From: Carallia brachiata
Lineage: Eukaryota; Streptophyta; Magnoliopsida; Malpighiales; Rhizophoraceae
Length of the DNA: 64,000 nt
NCBI GenBank assembly: GCA_021464245.1
Contig: JADCRB010000041.1
Location: 2,013,656 to 2,077,655, forward strand
Reading direction: 5' to 3'
Under the pieces are notes generated by a model. That model was not told the DNA's origin, made no database searches, and worked only from the letters and a program-made list of their open reading frames with translations. The position numbers were made by a program, and so were the translations under genes. Shown here piece by piece: positions 47,307 through 60,900 of this stretch (position 1 is the stretch's first letter; every line of letters starts with the position of its first letter).

Positions 47307-50300
47307 ATGAAAACTTCGCTGAGGAAATTGCTGCACAGAAGGCATGGCGATCGCAGCAAGGACCGAAGAGATCTTCGCTCCTTGGCTCAGGCTTCTCTGG
47401 TCCGCACCCTCTCATCTTCCTCCCTCCTCTGCGTGTTCCCGCCTTGTTTCTGTTTGGTTCCTGGGAAAATTCTAACTGATATATTAGTTGATTCAGCAAA
47501 TTTTGAACATTTTTTCTTTCTTTTTTTTTGGGTATTTGTAACTTTTTTTTGGGGGGGCTTGTTTTGCTCAGGACATGCAGGACATGAGAGATTGCTATGA
47601 TAGCTTACTTTCTGCAGCAGCAGCTACAGCTAATAGTGCATATGGTACTGCTACTCCTTTTCATGTCTTTCGCATTTCTTCTTTTTCTTCACATCACATT
47701 TCTTTATATCAATGTTCAAATGTTTTGAATATGATCATTTTGGTTACCAGTTGTTTTGGCATTAGGTGCTTCTTGGCTCTTCTTTCCTGTTTTAGAAATC
47801 ACTAATAATGGTCGGTTTCACTGCTTTCAACTTCTTAACTTTCTTCTGTACATATAATATTTCTTTTTTGTCTGTGGTATTAATATGACGCCTTTTCGAT
47901 CAATCAAAGGAAGAAAGAAAATCTCTGGATCCAAAATGCATTTTTTGTTTAGTAGAAACATATTCAATGGAAGTAATGGCTTTAAGCTCTCTTAAATTGG
48001 AGAAAAAAATTCATAGTTTCTTAAACATACTTGAATGGAAGTGGTGGGATTGCCCCTTTTGGATGAAATATCCTTTCTTAAACATACTTGATGATGGTAT
48101 TCTAACATTCTAACCAAAATTACTAAATATACTCTATGGTTAAGGAAACCCCAAGTCAACACAAAACATTCTCAAAGAGGGAGGATGGAGAGAATTTCTT
48201 CTATTTTAGTACTTGAGATTGAATTTAAAAATTTCGTTCCTCTTCTGAGCTCAAACATTGATATTCAATTGTTGCCAATTACAGTTGGATTGGATGTGGA
48301 TTATACATAATTCAATTCAGTTGTGATTATCTGTCTTCAATTTGTCAATTACAGTTAAATTGGTTGTGAGTTACTTTCATTTAGAAGATCCTTTTGCATG
48401 CCATTTCTAACGTGTTACTTAGCACCTTTTATTGACAGAATTTTCGGAATCATTGCGTGAAATGGGTGCTTGTCTTCTTGAGAAAACCGCATTGAATGAT
48501 GATGAAGAAAGTGGTATGTCATTCAGTATATCTCTTATAAGTCTCCTTTCCTGATCCTCCGTGCTAAGCTTTTCATAGAGCATTATTAAAAAAAAAAAAA
48601 AGGAGAGTAGGTAATGCTCTTCCAGAGTTTCTATAACTTTCGTAGACAAATTTTGATAAATGATGTAGCAGTTAAGAGGCATAAATCTGAAGAGCCATGT
48701 TCGAGTAAATTTAAATTGTGTTGCCTCATTATTTCGTAAAATTAATAGGAAAGAAAAATTCAGGGTCTTAAATACTGTCAGCTTTCCTCCAATATACTTG
48801 CTGCTACTCTAGACTTCAGATTTCTTTAAAAACTGAAAAATGTGGTATGTACACTGAGCAACTATTGTGATCAGTTAGTTTCTCTCCTCTTTTCTCCTTC
48901 TCTTGCTTTGATCACTTTTTGGCCCTTTGCAAGTTTAAATTATTGCTGTTTGGTTCATTTGCAGGTAAAGTCCTACTGATGCTGGGAAAATTGCAATTTG
49001 AACTCCAAAAACCTCTTGACGGCTATGTTAGGCCTTCTCTTATGAATTAATAATCATGCATCTATGAACGTCTCTGGGCTGGTAATGAGTTATTGCTTTA
49101 CATATTTCAGCGTTCTCATCTATTCCAGACAATCACAGCTCCATCAGAATCTCTTCTCAATGAACTTAGAATTGTTGAGGTTTGTTATTGTTGACTTTTT
49201 TATGGTTGTTCATATAAGCTTGTGGAAGCTGAAACTGGTTCCTTTTTGTACATGGTGCCAAATTATTTGGCATTTATCTTTATGATTATCATTTTTCATA
49301 TGTCATCATTTAGTTTCCTCTGTTTTTCAGTTATTTATTCATATTTATGAATTATTTAGTTGCAGTAGCTTTTTCCTCAAAATCTTTTTAATGCAAGTGG
49401 GGCGGAAATTTGAAGTGAGAAAATTCAATCTTTCGTTTATGAATAACTGTGAGACTTGTTGAAATTCAAATGGTATATTTTTTTGTTTCTTTCTCTTGAG
49501 TTCCCTTGAAAAGCTTTGGATTTACCTTTCCTTAGATGTTTAGACTAGAATATCCTTGGAAAATTATTAAGTTAAGACAGTTATGATTGGCATATATGAT
49601 ATATGGTTCTGCACTTTCTGGCATTATTCTACCATGCATGGTCATTCAAGCATTTTCCTGAAGCAATATACCATTTTTAAGGCTTTTTTATTCATGCAGG
49701 AGATGAAGGAGAAATGTGATGAGAAAAGGTCTTTTTAATACCTGTCGACATTTCCGCTACAACCTCTTCCCCAGCACCACAACCCTGCTCGGCCCCCTAA
49801 CCCATTAAGAAAAAAGAAGTATAAAATGGAAGATGTCTTATCTTTTTTTTTGCTTGATTCTCAGAGATGCGTACGAGTCCATGCTCAAGAGACACAGAGA
49901 AAAAGGAAGGGGAAGAACTGTAAAGGGAGAGAGGTTTTTCATGCAGCAGTTACAAGCAGCTTATGATGAATATGATGAAGAGGCAACCTTGTTTCTCTTT
50001 CGCCTGCAGTCTCTAAAACAAGGACAATCCCGCTGTCTTCTTACACAGGCAGCACGGCACCATGCTGCTCAGGTTATTGTTTCTCTTTCTCTTCTCAAAT
50101 CATTTGTTTACTTGGATACCTATTTACGTCCATTGCTTACTACATGAGCACAGATGTATTTCTTCAAGAAGGCTCTCAAGTCACTTGAAGCAGTTGAGCC
50201 ACAAGTGAAATTGGTTGCTGAACAACAACATATTGATTACAACTTTACCAGTCTTGAAGATGAAGTAGATAACATTTTTGATGATGATGATGAGGAGGAG

Positions 50301-52480
50301 GAGGAGGAGGAGGACGTCGACATACATGATGATGGGGAATTGACTTTCGACTATAGACAAGATGATTCGGACAAAGATGTTGTGACATCAAGAAATTCAA
50401 TGGAGGTAAGATTTAAATGGTTTTTCTCCTTCTGTTTTAGTTGGCTTAATAAACACAAGAATAGATGGATCTCTCTCACTGTCTGTTAAGAACAATGACA
50501 AGAGACCTTTTATGGTAATCTTGTTTGGAGTATTGAGCTTTTTTTGTATTTGTTAGAAAATTATAATGAGAATCATTTACTTGACTTGGATAGGTAGGAT
50601 TTTGATACCAGACATGATCATTTACTAGAACTTGTGGACCTAGGAGACTCATATGATGATATGCCAATGCCTGTGCTATGTGGTTATCAACAAGATTTCA
50701 ATCTACAAATCATTAACAAGTAAACAAGTGAAGCTAAATCCATACTGTAGGATGAATATTCTTCAGCTGTTGTCCAATGCGCAACAGAAAAGAAACCTTT
50801 TGCTTCTAGAGCCATTCTATATTCTGATGTTCAGGACTCTGTGTGTGCACAATCTCTATATTTTATGAACTTGATCTCACAATATAAAACTTTGTGCAGG
50901 TAGATGCAATGGACGTCACATTCCCTCACACTTCACCATTGGGACCAGCAAAGGTAGTGAATTCTGCTTTATAATTGGACTATACATTTTGAATTACAAT
51001 AATCTTAACCCCTGACATGAGATGTGAGTTTTCCAGTCTGTATTTAGGTGCAGATTGAACCATTGATTGAGAATCTAAATAAAGCAAAATGCTTGTTAAT
51101 ATGCTAGTTGCCAGCATTTTCAATTGTTTGGTTTCAATGCATCCACTTCGGGCATGAGGAATTTCGGGTTACCAAACTTATTTTGTTTTTCCAGGTTCAT
51201 TGAAAGATTTATAAACTTACACATTCATTATGTATAAAAGGTCTTGTATCTGGAGGAACACATTCTTTTATGGCTTTCTGCTGTTTCTTTTTCCTTCTTC
51301 ATCAATATTAGGAACATTTGATCTCTTACTAGGAGCCGGCAAGCGAGCTTTATGCATCCCTTTGGCATTCTTGCAGGAAAATATTGACAGAAGCTACAGA
51401 AAATCTTTTTCATTTAGAGAACTCAGGATGGGCAGCCAATCAGCCCCACTTTTACCTGAAAATAAATCTGATCAAGTTGACAAATTGAAATGGATGCAGC
51501 CATCATACAACCGAAAGTTCAACTCCCATGTATTGCCCACACCAGTTGATGCAAAGATTCCAAATCATTTGGCATCAGGTACATTGGTTACTCACACATT
51601 AAAGACAAGTTTGAGTGGTCGAACGCACAATGTATGGCATTCATCTCCTCTTGATCCAAATAAGTATGACAAGTTCAAAGGAGATGAGAAAATTTCTGGA
51701 CCCACCGCTGTAAATGTGAATTCAATACTCAGGGAGAGCCACAATAATACGGTATCATCTCAATTACCTCCTCCTGTTGCTGATGGGCTCTTGTTTTCAC
51801 GCCCAGACCCTATGGCTTCTTCTGATTTTAAGAAAATCAAAAGATATGCCTTTTCTGGTCCTATTACCAGGAAGTCATGGCCTTCAAAGCCAGCCTTTGT
51901 GGAACAGCCACAGTTGTTCTCTGGACCTCTTTTGCGGAATCCAATCAGTCAACTTTCATCTTCACCTAAAATAAGTGAGCTTCATGAACTTCCCAGGCCT
52001 CCAGCCAATTCAGCCCCCAAATCATCAAAGCCTTTGAGTATTGTTGGTCATTCAGCACCTCTGTTTCCCAAGAGCCAAGTATCTCCTGCTACAATAAAGT
52101 CATTGGTGTCGAATGCAGCCTCTCCATTGCCAACACCTTCTCAAATTATCAATCGCAGTTTCTCTATCCCGTCAAGTGGTCTCAGAGCAATGGCATTGAC
52201 TGTATCAAAGCCAATGGAAGGCACTCATAATGAAGAGATGGCTGAAAATGTTGCCTCACCCCCTCTCACACCCATATTGTTATCTAAAACCCAGGAATCA
52301 TCTACTGCATCTGCAACTGCTGATCAAGACATTCAAATTAGAGGTAATTCAGAACCCCGTGGTATTTTTTTTTTCCTTCATTTTGCTTTTACTCGTTTCT
52401 CTGGTTCTGCTTATTCAGGCCTACAAAGTTTCCAGCTTTCGTTATTTTTGAAGATGTGTGTTCATGTTTCTAGATGTTGA
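47307..52480 (+). CDS. At2g33490-like protein (helical N-terminal half, Pro/Ser-rich C-terminal half)
   Basis: Exons 47307-47399, 47572-47644, 48439-48513, 48965-49026, 49111-49179, 49700-49728, 49865-50072, 50154-50405, 50900-50953 and 51377-52480 stay in frame. This gives up to 672 aa, compared with 623 aa for Arabidopsis At2g33490. Shared motifs are MKTSLRKL, DMQDMRDCYDSLLSAAAA, LMLGKLQFELQK, LLNELRIVE, LLTQAARHHAAQ and PPPVADGLLFSR. The first 270 residues are mostly helical with a BAR-like character; this is my inference. An acidic run (DDDDEEEEEEEDVD, GAG repeat at about 50290-50316) follows. The C-terminal half is rich in S/P with repeats such as FSGPITRK, FSGPLLRN and SAPLFP. The function is not established. 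The last exon may instead splice out near 52345 or 52363: the final 46 residues (GIFFFLHFAF...) look intronic, so the 3' end is uncertain. Confidence 0.88.
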
Positions 52481-53591
52481 TTGATCAGCAAGGGTGCACA
52501 TCAGTTTTGCTAGTTTAAAGTTTGTGGGCAATAATTTGCTGATGAGCTTGGCAACTCGCTGTTGAGCATTCAAGATTGCTTGGCATGGGACACAGGTGCA
52601 GATACGTATATAGCACTGTTGTATATTTGTTTGTCGATTATATTGATTTTTGTTAATCTATATCCATTTCCGATCTCTTTTACAAGTGAGCAATCTGCAT
52701 GGCTCAATTGATCTTTTAATCAGTGGAAAATATTTTGAATTCCCTCTTAGGTTTTAACAGTAAATTCATTTGGTTTATTCAGATTTAGTTGCTCCCCATT
52801 TGTCTCTTCTTTTCTTTGGTGAAGGCGTTAAAGGATTCTATTCATTTCTTTGTTAAAGGCGTTACCTTCAAAATGATTTAGTCCCGTTAATGGACTGCCT
52901 CTTTCCACTTTATCATATATTGATTCCTCTTAAGGTGTACAGAATCGTATTGATGTAATTGCTCCCTCGTAAAATCGAAATTGACTTGTACTGAAAGACC
53001 AAGTCATTGCCGCAGGAACCCATAAAGGCAGGGGATATCCCTCAACTGGTTTAGCCTTTCTTCAGAGACGAATCTTCCTTGGAATTCTCTTTGGTTGATT
53101 TGGATTTCTCTAACATCAGGTGCTGGGGAGTATTTCATACAGTTGGAAGATCAAAAGTTGTTACAACCGCCGACCCATCTTGGCCGTTGGGGAGACAATG
53201 GTGTTTTATATCAACATATGACATCTGCTTCTGTCCGATCGACCAATGCCGCGAAAAGTTCCAAGAAACTTTGAGATCTACATTTTGGTGATTCAATTGG
53301 TAATTAGACGTGTTGATACTAACTGATAATTTAGATTTGGCCACACAACCATGATTATGGAAATCCAAACAACAAAAATAGTTTTAAGAATGCATTTCCT
53401 GTTTCAAAAGGCCGAATAGCTTTTTTAACATTAAGATGAACTACTGTTACAGCAAAGTCGTTGGGTAGAATTGACTGCCAAGCTCGGGGACTTATAATAA
53501 AAGTAGACTCTTTCTGGTGCAACTACTACATATAAGGTATTTATAGATATGGTCTTTCGTCGGATTCCTCTTTGTTATTTTTCGTTTTTCC
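52481..53591. other. gap between two convergent genes
   Basis: Contains the 3' UTR, and possibly the true last exon, of the plus-strand At2g33490-like gene. It may also hold the 3' UTR of the minus-strand LRR gene. No independent gene is visible. Confidence 0.45.
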
Positions 53592-55925
53592 TCATTTACA
53601 ACTTCCTCTTAGATCGTATCTCACGGACCCCATCAGTTCTGGTCCTTCCAGTCTCGGGTTATTCACAAAACTGCTTTCAAACAACCAGGAACCAACAACA
53701 GGATTATGACGGAAAATATCCAATAAAATAAAACAAAACAAAATCACTATTTGACAAGTCAATAAATGACACACCTTTCCTCTGTGAACTTAGAAAACGA
53801 GCCTGATGTGGGTATGGTGCCGCATAAATCGTTGTTTGATACGTTGCTGCACATTGAGCTCAACGTAATAAAGGCAAAGAGCAGTGGAAAAGAAGGGTAC
53901 TTTTGGTGATAGATTAGAACAAAGGAGAGGACTTACAGGATCTTAAGATTTGCCAATTTGGTCAGTTCTCTTGGTATTCTTCCAGTCAGGCTGTTATCGT
54001 TAAGTCTCCTGTATGGACATTCCATATAACCCCATCAGCCAAAGCACAGCCATCAGCCATGGCAGTGCGGTACAAAAAAAATTGCCATTAATGAACAACA
54101 GATGAGAGTGCTTACAGGAATTTGAGATTGGAGAGCTTGGAAAGCGAGGAGGGGATGGGCCCAGTGAGGTTATTGTGGTACAGATCCAAGCTCAAAAGGC
54201 TCTTTAATCGTCCAAGTTCTTTCGGGATAGGACCCACCAGGTTATTCATGTACAGTTCCCTTTACAATCAACAGAAACCAAATCAGATCCAGAAAAAAAA
54301 AGACAGAAATCAAACCAAACCAACTTATTCATGCTGTTATAAATGACCCATCAATTTTAAAACCATGTGGAATTCAATTTTTACCAAATCCACCAAGACA
54401 CCCCACGATCAGAAGGTGATGGGGGCCTTGGGTTAGGTGGGTTTTCACTAGAATAAATAAATGTGGCGTTTCAGAGAATCGGAATTAACAATTAAGAAAG
54501 ATTGATCAAAAAATATAACAATTAAGGGATTAAACAAACCCCCCCCCCTCTCTCTCTCTCTCTCTCTTTCCATCTAAAAGTATCTTAACAGCCATTTCAA
54601 AGCATGGTGAGTGATCTTGGTGTGTGCCACATTTGAAAAAATGTACACAAAGACAAAAGGATATTAATGACATGCTGGCTGAGAAAAATAACCTTCACCA
54701 GATAAGCAACTAATAATTTCACTGGCAGAAAATAAGATTGGCAAAAGCATTAATGCACTTAAATGCTTACAGATACTGTAGACGCTCCAGCTTTCCCAGC
54801 TCAGCAACTAGTCTGCCCGACAATTTTGCATTTCCAAGGTCTCTGCACGCATCAGTACTATACTTACTAACGGAGGCTTCAATGCGGACAACAGTAGTGA
54901 ATATCGTACGGTAAATAGTTATCAATGGCAGACAACACAATAAAACATACAGACATTAATCTCAAATCAAATCCAAATCAAAAGAATTTAATATGGGTAA
55001 TTCTGCTTCCATTGTAAATATCCATTCGTGATCCTATTCAAGCTAACCTCCCTGACAATATTTATTGGTCTTTTTTATAAGAAATATTTGATAAATATAA
55101 GTTAAATGAAATAAAATTAAGATTACAATAAAAAATAAATAAATTAAATCTGTTGAATAAATTATTTATCTATATACATTAATTTATACCCACGTAGTCA
55201 TTTCTGCTTAAAAAGCAAAAAAAGATCACATATTGTCTCTTCCAAAGATCACTACGGGAGGAAGAATGAAATATAATATCTCTAACATTGCGCGCCGACA
55301 CAGGGAGAGAGATGTGTCAGAAAGACCGAAAATGGAAATGAGAGAAGAAAAAGAAAAAAGAAAGAAAAATGGAAAAAAAAAAAAGGATATGTGAAGTGAT
55401 AGGGCTTACAGTCGGGTAACCCGATTGTCAGCATCACAGGTGACATGAAACCAAGTACAAGGATCCACCAAGGTCGGATCCCAGCTCTCCAGAACAAGGC
55501 CAGGGTCCTTCACTGCTTTCCTCAAGGCGTGCAGAGCATCCCCTGTTGTTCATCAATCATCATGTTTCAAAAAGAAGAAGAAGAAGAAAACCCCATCAAA
55601 AATCAATCAATCAATATTGATCCAAGTTTCTTTTTTATTTTTGTTTAACTTTTCTTTTTTCTTTCAAACTCGTAGTCTAACGATAAAGAAAAAAAAAAAA
55701 ATAAGCGCAAGATTTAAAATTCAAACCTCAGACTTGAGAGTTAGAGACATACACTGCCAACTAACTAATCGGGTTAACTTTAGTGCTAGTTTAACCAAAA
55801 TATAATACTTACTACTGCTTGAATGATTGATTACCTTCTATGTTTGCCTTTGCTGCTGGTGCTATAAAGATTGAGGATAGAAGAAGGAGAAAAACAGGGA
55901 GATGAAACAGAGTGAAGGCTGCCAT
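53592..55925 (-). CDS. secreted short leucine-rich-repeat protein (SERK-ectodomain-like, LRR1 type)
   Basis: On the minus strand, exons 55925-55835, 55542-55410, 54842-54771, 54259-54116, 54008-53937, 53846-53775 and 53673-53592 join in frame to 221 aa. Residues 1-27 ([20 protein letters not shown]...) form a signal peptide. Then comes an LRRNT_2 cap ([32 protein letters not shown]) and about five plant LRRs ([71 protein letters not shown]). It ends [18 protein letters not shown] with no transmembrane or kinase region. Length and layout match plant LRR1/SERK-like secreted proteins (about 218 aa), some linked to immune or developmental signalling. LRR exons 3, 5 and 6 are each 72 nt and exon 4 is 144 nt, all in the same phase. 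Confidence 0.95.
54548..54568. repeat. (TC)n microsatellite in LRR intron 3
   Basis: About ten TC units after a C-run; no coding effect. Confidence 0.85.
55660..55800 (-). mobile_element. possible SINE-like sequence in LRR intron 1
   Basis: Read on the minus strand, 'ttagttagttggcagtg' and 'gaggtttgaattttaaatc' resemble degenerate A and B boxes, followed by a T-run. Limits and family are unclear and no TSD was found. Confidence 0.35.
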
Positions 55926-56090
55926 TAGAGTGATCTTTTGTTTTCTTTTCTAAAGTGCTGCTTTTGAATGAAAGTAGAGAGTCAAGATGCTTCTACCGCT
56001 GGCACAAAGAGAAGGAGTGAGAGACAGAGAGATTTGTTGGTGGCTTCGTTAAATAGTTGGAAGCAAAGATTAAAAGAGTGTGTTGGGGAA

Positions 56091-56096
56091 TTTATA
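56091..56096 (-). promoter_or_regulatory. TATA box of the LRR gene
   Basis: On the minus strand 'gctctataaattcccc' places TATAAA at 56096-56091, about 165 bp upstream of the ATG at 55925. That leaves room for a start site near 56060 and a pyrimidine-rich leader (ctctctgtctctcactcc). Confidence 0.5.
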
Positions 56097-56161
56097 GAGC
56101 CCAGCACGATTCCGTGGCCACCGACTCCTTCACCCATTTGGCGGTGGACGCGAGTTGGCGA

Positions 56162-56975
56162 CAAATACAAAATATGATTTCGGAAAAAAACGAAATTAAA
56201 CATTACTTTCAAAATTGCAACTTAAATATTATTTTTTAAGATTTTTTTATATTTTTTATTTAAAAAATTTATTATAAATATGTTAGTTATCAGATTTATA
56301 AATCAAATACAGATAAATTTAAAAGTCAAAATTTTTTAACATTGTTATTAAGACTCAAATTTAAGTCATAAATTAAGAAAATATATTAAATTATTATTAA
56401 ATTATTATATTAAATAATTTTACAACGTATTTTAATCTTACAAAAGAAAAAATGAGAATGGTATTTTAAAGTGGATTACCTCGTAGTGATTACCACCCCA
56501 ATTTATGACTTTTGACTAATAATGAGGCCTAACTATAATTTCACCTCAAGCTTATCAATTATTATATTGATGATCAGGGATAGCTTCTATGATTATTTTT
56601 GGTGCAAGATTTATATATAAGAGTGTAAGCAATCTTTAGTACCATGCGTTCACATGTGCACATTGCATATGTGAAACGTACATTATTATTTATATCAGCT
56701 ACTATCTATAATATAACGAGTAAAAACCAGCTTTAAAAAATATTTGTCAAATATTATTTCTTATATTTTTTAAAAGCCAAACAACAAAAACTACTCTGTC
56801 ATACACTCTCTGAATTGTTTTCCTTTACTTGTTTGTCAGTAAAAACGTCTGTTTTATATCGTCTTTTGTGTTTGTATGGTCAATTTCGCGACTAGGGTCT
56901 TTTTTTCTACGTTCACAATTATGAAAGACCATTTTGTATATTTTTAGAGAAATTTTTTTTTTTAAAAGTATCTTA
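56162..56975. other. AT-rich intergenic region upstream of the LRR gene
   Basis: No gene. Very AT-rich from 56220 to 56460. Upstream regulatory elements could not be assigned. Confidence 0.4.
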
Positions 56976-57102
56976 TTATAATTGATTGGATATAATTTAT
57001 AATTGTCTTAATGATAAGTATAATTAAATAAAAAAATTATTATTTTTTTATACATTAAATTCAACTAATTATATATTAAATTTAATTAATTATATTTAAG
57101 TA
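56976..57102. repeat. dispersed AT-rich repeat, copy 2
   Basis: Partner of 37231-37362, same orientation. Both copies run from a 'taatttataatt' segment through a poly-A/T centre to 'atatattaaatttaattaat'. Confidence 0.55.
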
Positions 57103-57399
57103 CTTTTCAAATTATTTTTTTTTGAAATTATAACTTTTTGCACTATGAAATATCCTTTTTTTATGTTGACTAATTGGTCCGATCGCTTGACAGTTGACTG
57201 TCATAAACTTCCCACCACCATGTTTATCTTTCCACGCGCATAAGATATAAATTAAAAGAAAAAATCATCAGACCCAATATTATATATTTGAAGAACTTCC
57301 CGCCAATACTGTAACTCATTCAACATATTAATTAGGAGAATCACCCTCTATATTTTTTTTCTTTCTAAACACTCCAAACCCAAAGTTTAAATAATAATA

Positions 57400-57905
57400 C
57401 TTATGGTCCTCTCAACTCCGGATCCACATTCTCCTGCTTTTTTTCATCATTTTCATTACTGCTAGCAGCTCCGCATCCCCCACCTCTGGCGATGCCATAC
57501 CGGCCATCGGCACGGCCATCAGAGCACCTTCTACTGCATCTTGAACCGATGCAGCGCCGTCCCCGGCGCCGAAGCCTCTTGCGGCGTAGCCACCATTTCC
57601 CCCCTGTCTCCTCCGTCATCGACTAAATCCCCACCGCCGCAACTGTAACCGACGGGATGTGTTACGGGTTTTCCTCACTGCCTTCGCCGCTGGATCTGGC
57701 TGGAATGGCTTCTGTCCGCTGCAGTTTCCACCACCGCTGCCGCCTCTTTTGCCCACCACAGCTGTCGCCGATGTGAAGGTATTGGCCACTGTTGTGTCGT
57801 TTGGGTTGGGTGACTTATTGTTTGTATGGGTTTGGTGGAGTTTGACGAGTGAATTTTGGGGTGGATATTGTTTTATGTTTATGTTTGGATTGTTTTTCTA
57901 GTTTA
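57400..57905. other. GC-rich island, unrecognised
   Basis: About 57480-57780 is clearly GC-richer than its surroundings, with CCGCCG/CCACC runs, and is open in more than one frame (for example 57659-57901 plus, 57401-57619 minus). Neither protein resembles a known family. It could be a first-exon remnant, a transposon leader or a small unannotated gene. Confidence 0.35.
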
Positions 57906-60900
57906 GTTTAGATTTGAGAGAAATCGATGCCAGGTATATTCAGTCAATTTTTGTTATAAATCTGTTGAGTTGCGGTGTTTCTTATCGTGTGCAATTTTCT
58001 GATTAGTTCAATTTATACCGTCATCAGAAGGATTTATGGACTTAAAGTCTTGTTTAAAAATGATCAGTTTGATCAAGTTAATTGTAAGTTATTGTGTCAT
58101 TTATTGTTATTTTATATAGGTTTCTCCAACACTTCCGTATCAATTTTATGCACAGTATTCGTATGAATTAATTCATCAATTTCTTTCGCTCAAAAGAACT
58201 TTCCACCAATTATATCTTTCTTATTTCTTTTTTCTTTTTTATTTTGCCAAAAGGGTAGTTTAAGAGAACGTCACTAATGTGGTAAGAACCTTACCAAGTA
58301 GTAGCAGGACACAAATTTGAGGCATAACGGTATGGTCAGTCCAAGTCAGATACCGCCAAATGTGAAAGAGAAATAGTAAGAAAATTTGACAAAAAAAAAA
58401 AAAGAAATAGTAAGAAATAATATTTAAATAATAATAAAATAATAATAAAGTGATATTAATTATTAAATATATAAAATTTTAAAAAAAATTACAAATAAAT
58501 ATGTTATTAAATAAATTACGTAATTATTTAAATATGAAAATAATAATTAGTTTAACTAGCAGGCGCTGATTCAGATAATAGGGATTTGATACTATTTAAT
58601 TAGAGATTTCGAGTTTCAGTTCTGAAAATGCAATTGTATTAAATACCTACTGGAAAACTTTTGCTGCCTTTTAGGTTCTTACTCGGATCAGTCCAAATTA
58701 ATCAGTTCAATAAAATGGATATTGAGCGGTCTCAAATCAAAAAAAAAAATGGTTTACGTGAAAATGACACTTGGTTTAGGTGCCTTTTTTAACCATGAGT
58801 TTGTATAGTGTTAGTGTATCTAAAAAAAGGTGTATTCATGTAATTGCTTTGCTTTTGTTTTATACACTTAGTTAGCTTTTTAGCACTAATTAATCCTGGT
58901 TATAAACTTATAATGGAGTTGTTGCTTGTCGACTCTTGCGATTATGAATCAAGTGGTTCAGTTCATTCGTGTACCCACCATGCCATTTTAAATTTTTTGA
59001 AGCCATAGTTGCTCGTTCGTGGGGGTATTTTTGAAGTAGACAACAGGGAGAATCCCAAATAAAAAAATGGTGGGCATCGGTTCTGATGAAACTACAGAAA
59101 GTTTGACGAGGTCAAATCGGATTAACGAGAATATTTTTTGATTCTGAAACATGGCCGCTTCAGATTTACGATAATGTTCCACTATGGAGGATCAACATTT
59201 TTAATTAATTATATATGCACGTTCGACATAGAAAACGGCGTTGTTTCAGAGCATCTCTATAGTTTAAATAAAAACCTAGCTAGATGCGGCCATGTCTAAG
59301 GAAAACCATAAACATATTAGATAAAAAAAAAAAAAAATGCTATTGCTTGGGAATCTCATCGTGACCACAACACGTTGATTGAACAAAACAAATTTTGTTT
59401 TAATCAATTCTAACTAAAATTCAAACTTGAAACATTTAATGTTTTAATCAATTCTAACTAAAATTCAAACTTAAACATTTAATTATAAAGATAAATTCAG
59501 TTCTAATGTTAATAGAAAACTTAAAATTCCTTTCTTGGAAGGGTATGCCTACCTCCTCACATGAATTGAGCCGATATGAAATAAAGAGGAATAAGTATTG
59601 CTGAGTGCCCTAATGCACTAGTTTTTTTTTAAAAAAAAAAAAAATCTAAATTATTCTATAAAGATTACGATATGCTTAGATTCGGCCCTCAAAGGCCCTG
59701 GTTAAAAGAAGCATTAGTGCATATGATTCGACTAGTGAGAAGTCAACCATATTGAGATTATATGGCATCTCAAATTATCCTGCCCACAGTCATTCGTTAA
59801 ACTTTTATCTCGTGTTTTTTTTCCCACATATTGTCTATAAAAGCTGACTAATAATGGTTGAGATGGACAACTATAGACATGCTAATAATCAAATTATTTA
59901 AATGGATGACTCAAAAGAGTACTCATTTGTTAAGAATGTAAATATTTTTGTAGCGATATGAAATTTAAATAATCAGATGAGATGTATGATTTATAAATTA
60001 AATAAAAAAAAATGTGTTTGTTAATTTTACATATTTTTTATATCACTCGCTCATAATCTTATATTATATAAATTTATTTTTTATTTTTTATTTTAAACAA
60101 ACTCTATTTATTGTATAATATAATATATAAGTAAATTATACTCAACAAACAAAATATGAATAGATTATATTGCGCACTTCAGCGTGTAAGGAAAAACTTC
60201 TAACGAAAACAAAAGAAAAAAATAAACCAAAGTTGTAAGGACTTTTATTCATTGTTATAAGAACTAGAATGGACCAACCGATCAAACCACTGAAAAGTAG
60301 ATCAATCAAATATTCAGTTTAATTTATGTCCAATTTAGCATCAAACCAAACCAGTCAAAACAGATACAGATTCATGAGTCGAGGACAAAGTGCATGTTAG
60401 CAGTCGAATTTCACGAAAATTTTCATTTATTTTTTTACCCCTTTTCCTAATGGTTTTCTTTATGCCATTTGTCTTGACGTGGTTGGACGCAGACGAGCAG
60501 GCCTTGCGTCCATATCTTGCTATCGAGATTCAATTTTAATCTTGGTTGGATCAGGCCCACTAGCTGAGTCACAAAAGTGATTCTGATTAATGGGCATGTG
60601 AGGGAGACTCGTCTTTCGAAGTTCCACTTAATGCTTAGGATGACCCACTATGATAATGCTTAGATGTAGGAGGGCACATTATGGGTCAACCTTGACTTTT
60701 GAATTTTCACAGTTGATGCGCATGTGCAAAAGTTTGAAATCCGGAGACAAAGAAACAGTACTAGGAGGAAGAGCTCAGGCGAAAGAAATTTGACTCAAAT
60801 GATAAAACCGTTGTTATTTATTTGAAAATTTTGAGATTTAAATTTTACTAATAGTTTTTTTTAGTGAAAATTATGTAAATTTTATCTAAATTCTTTTTGA

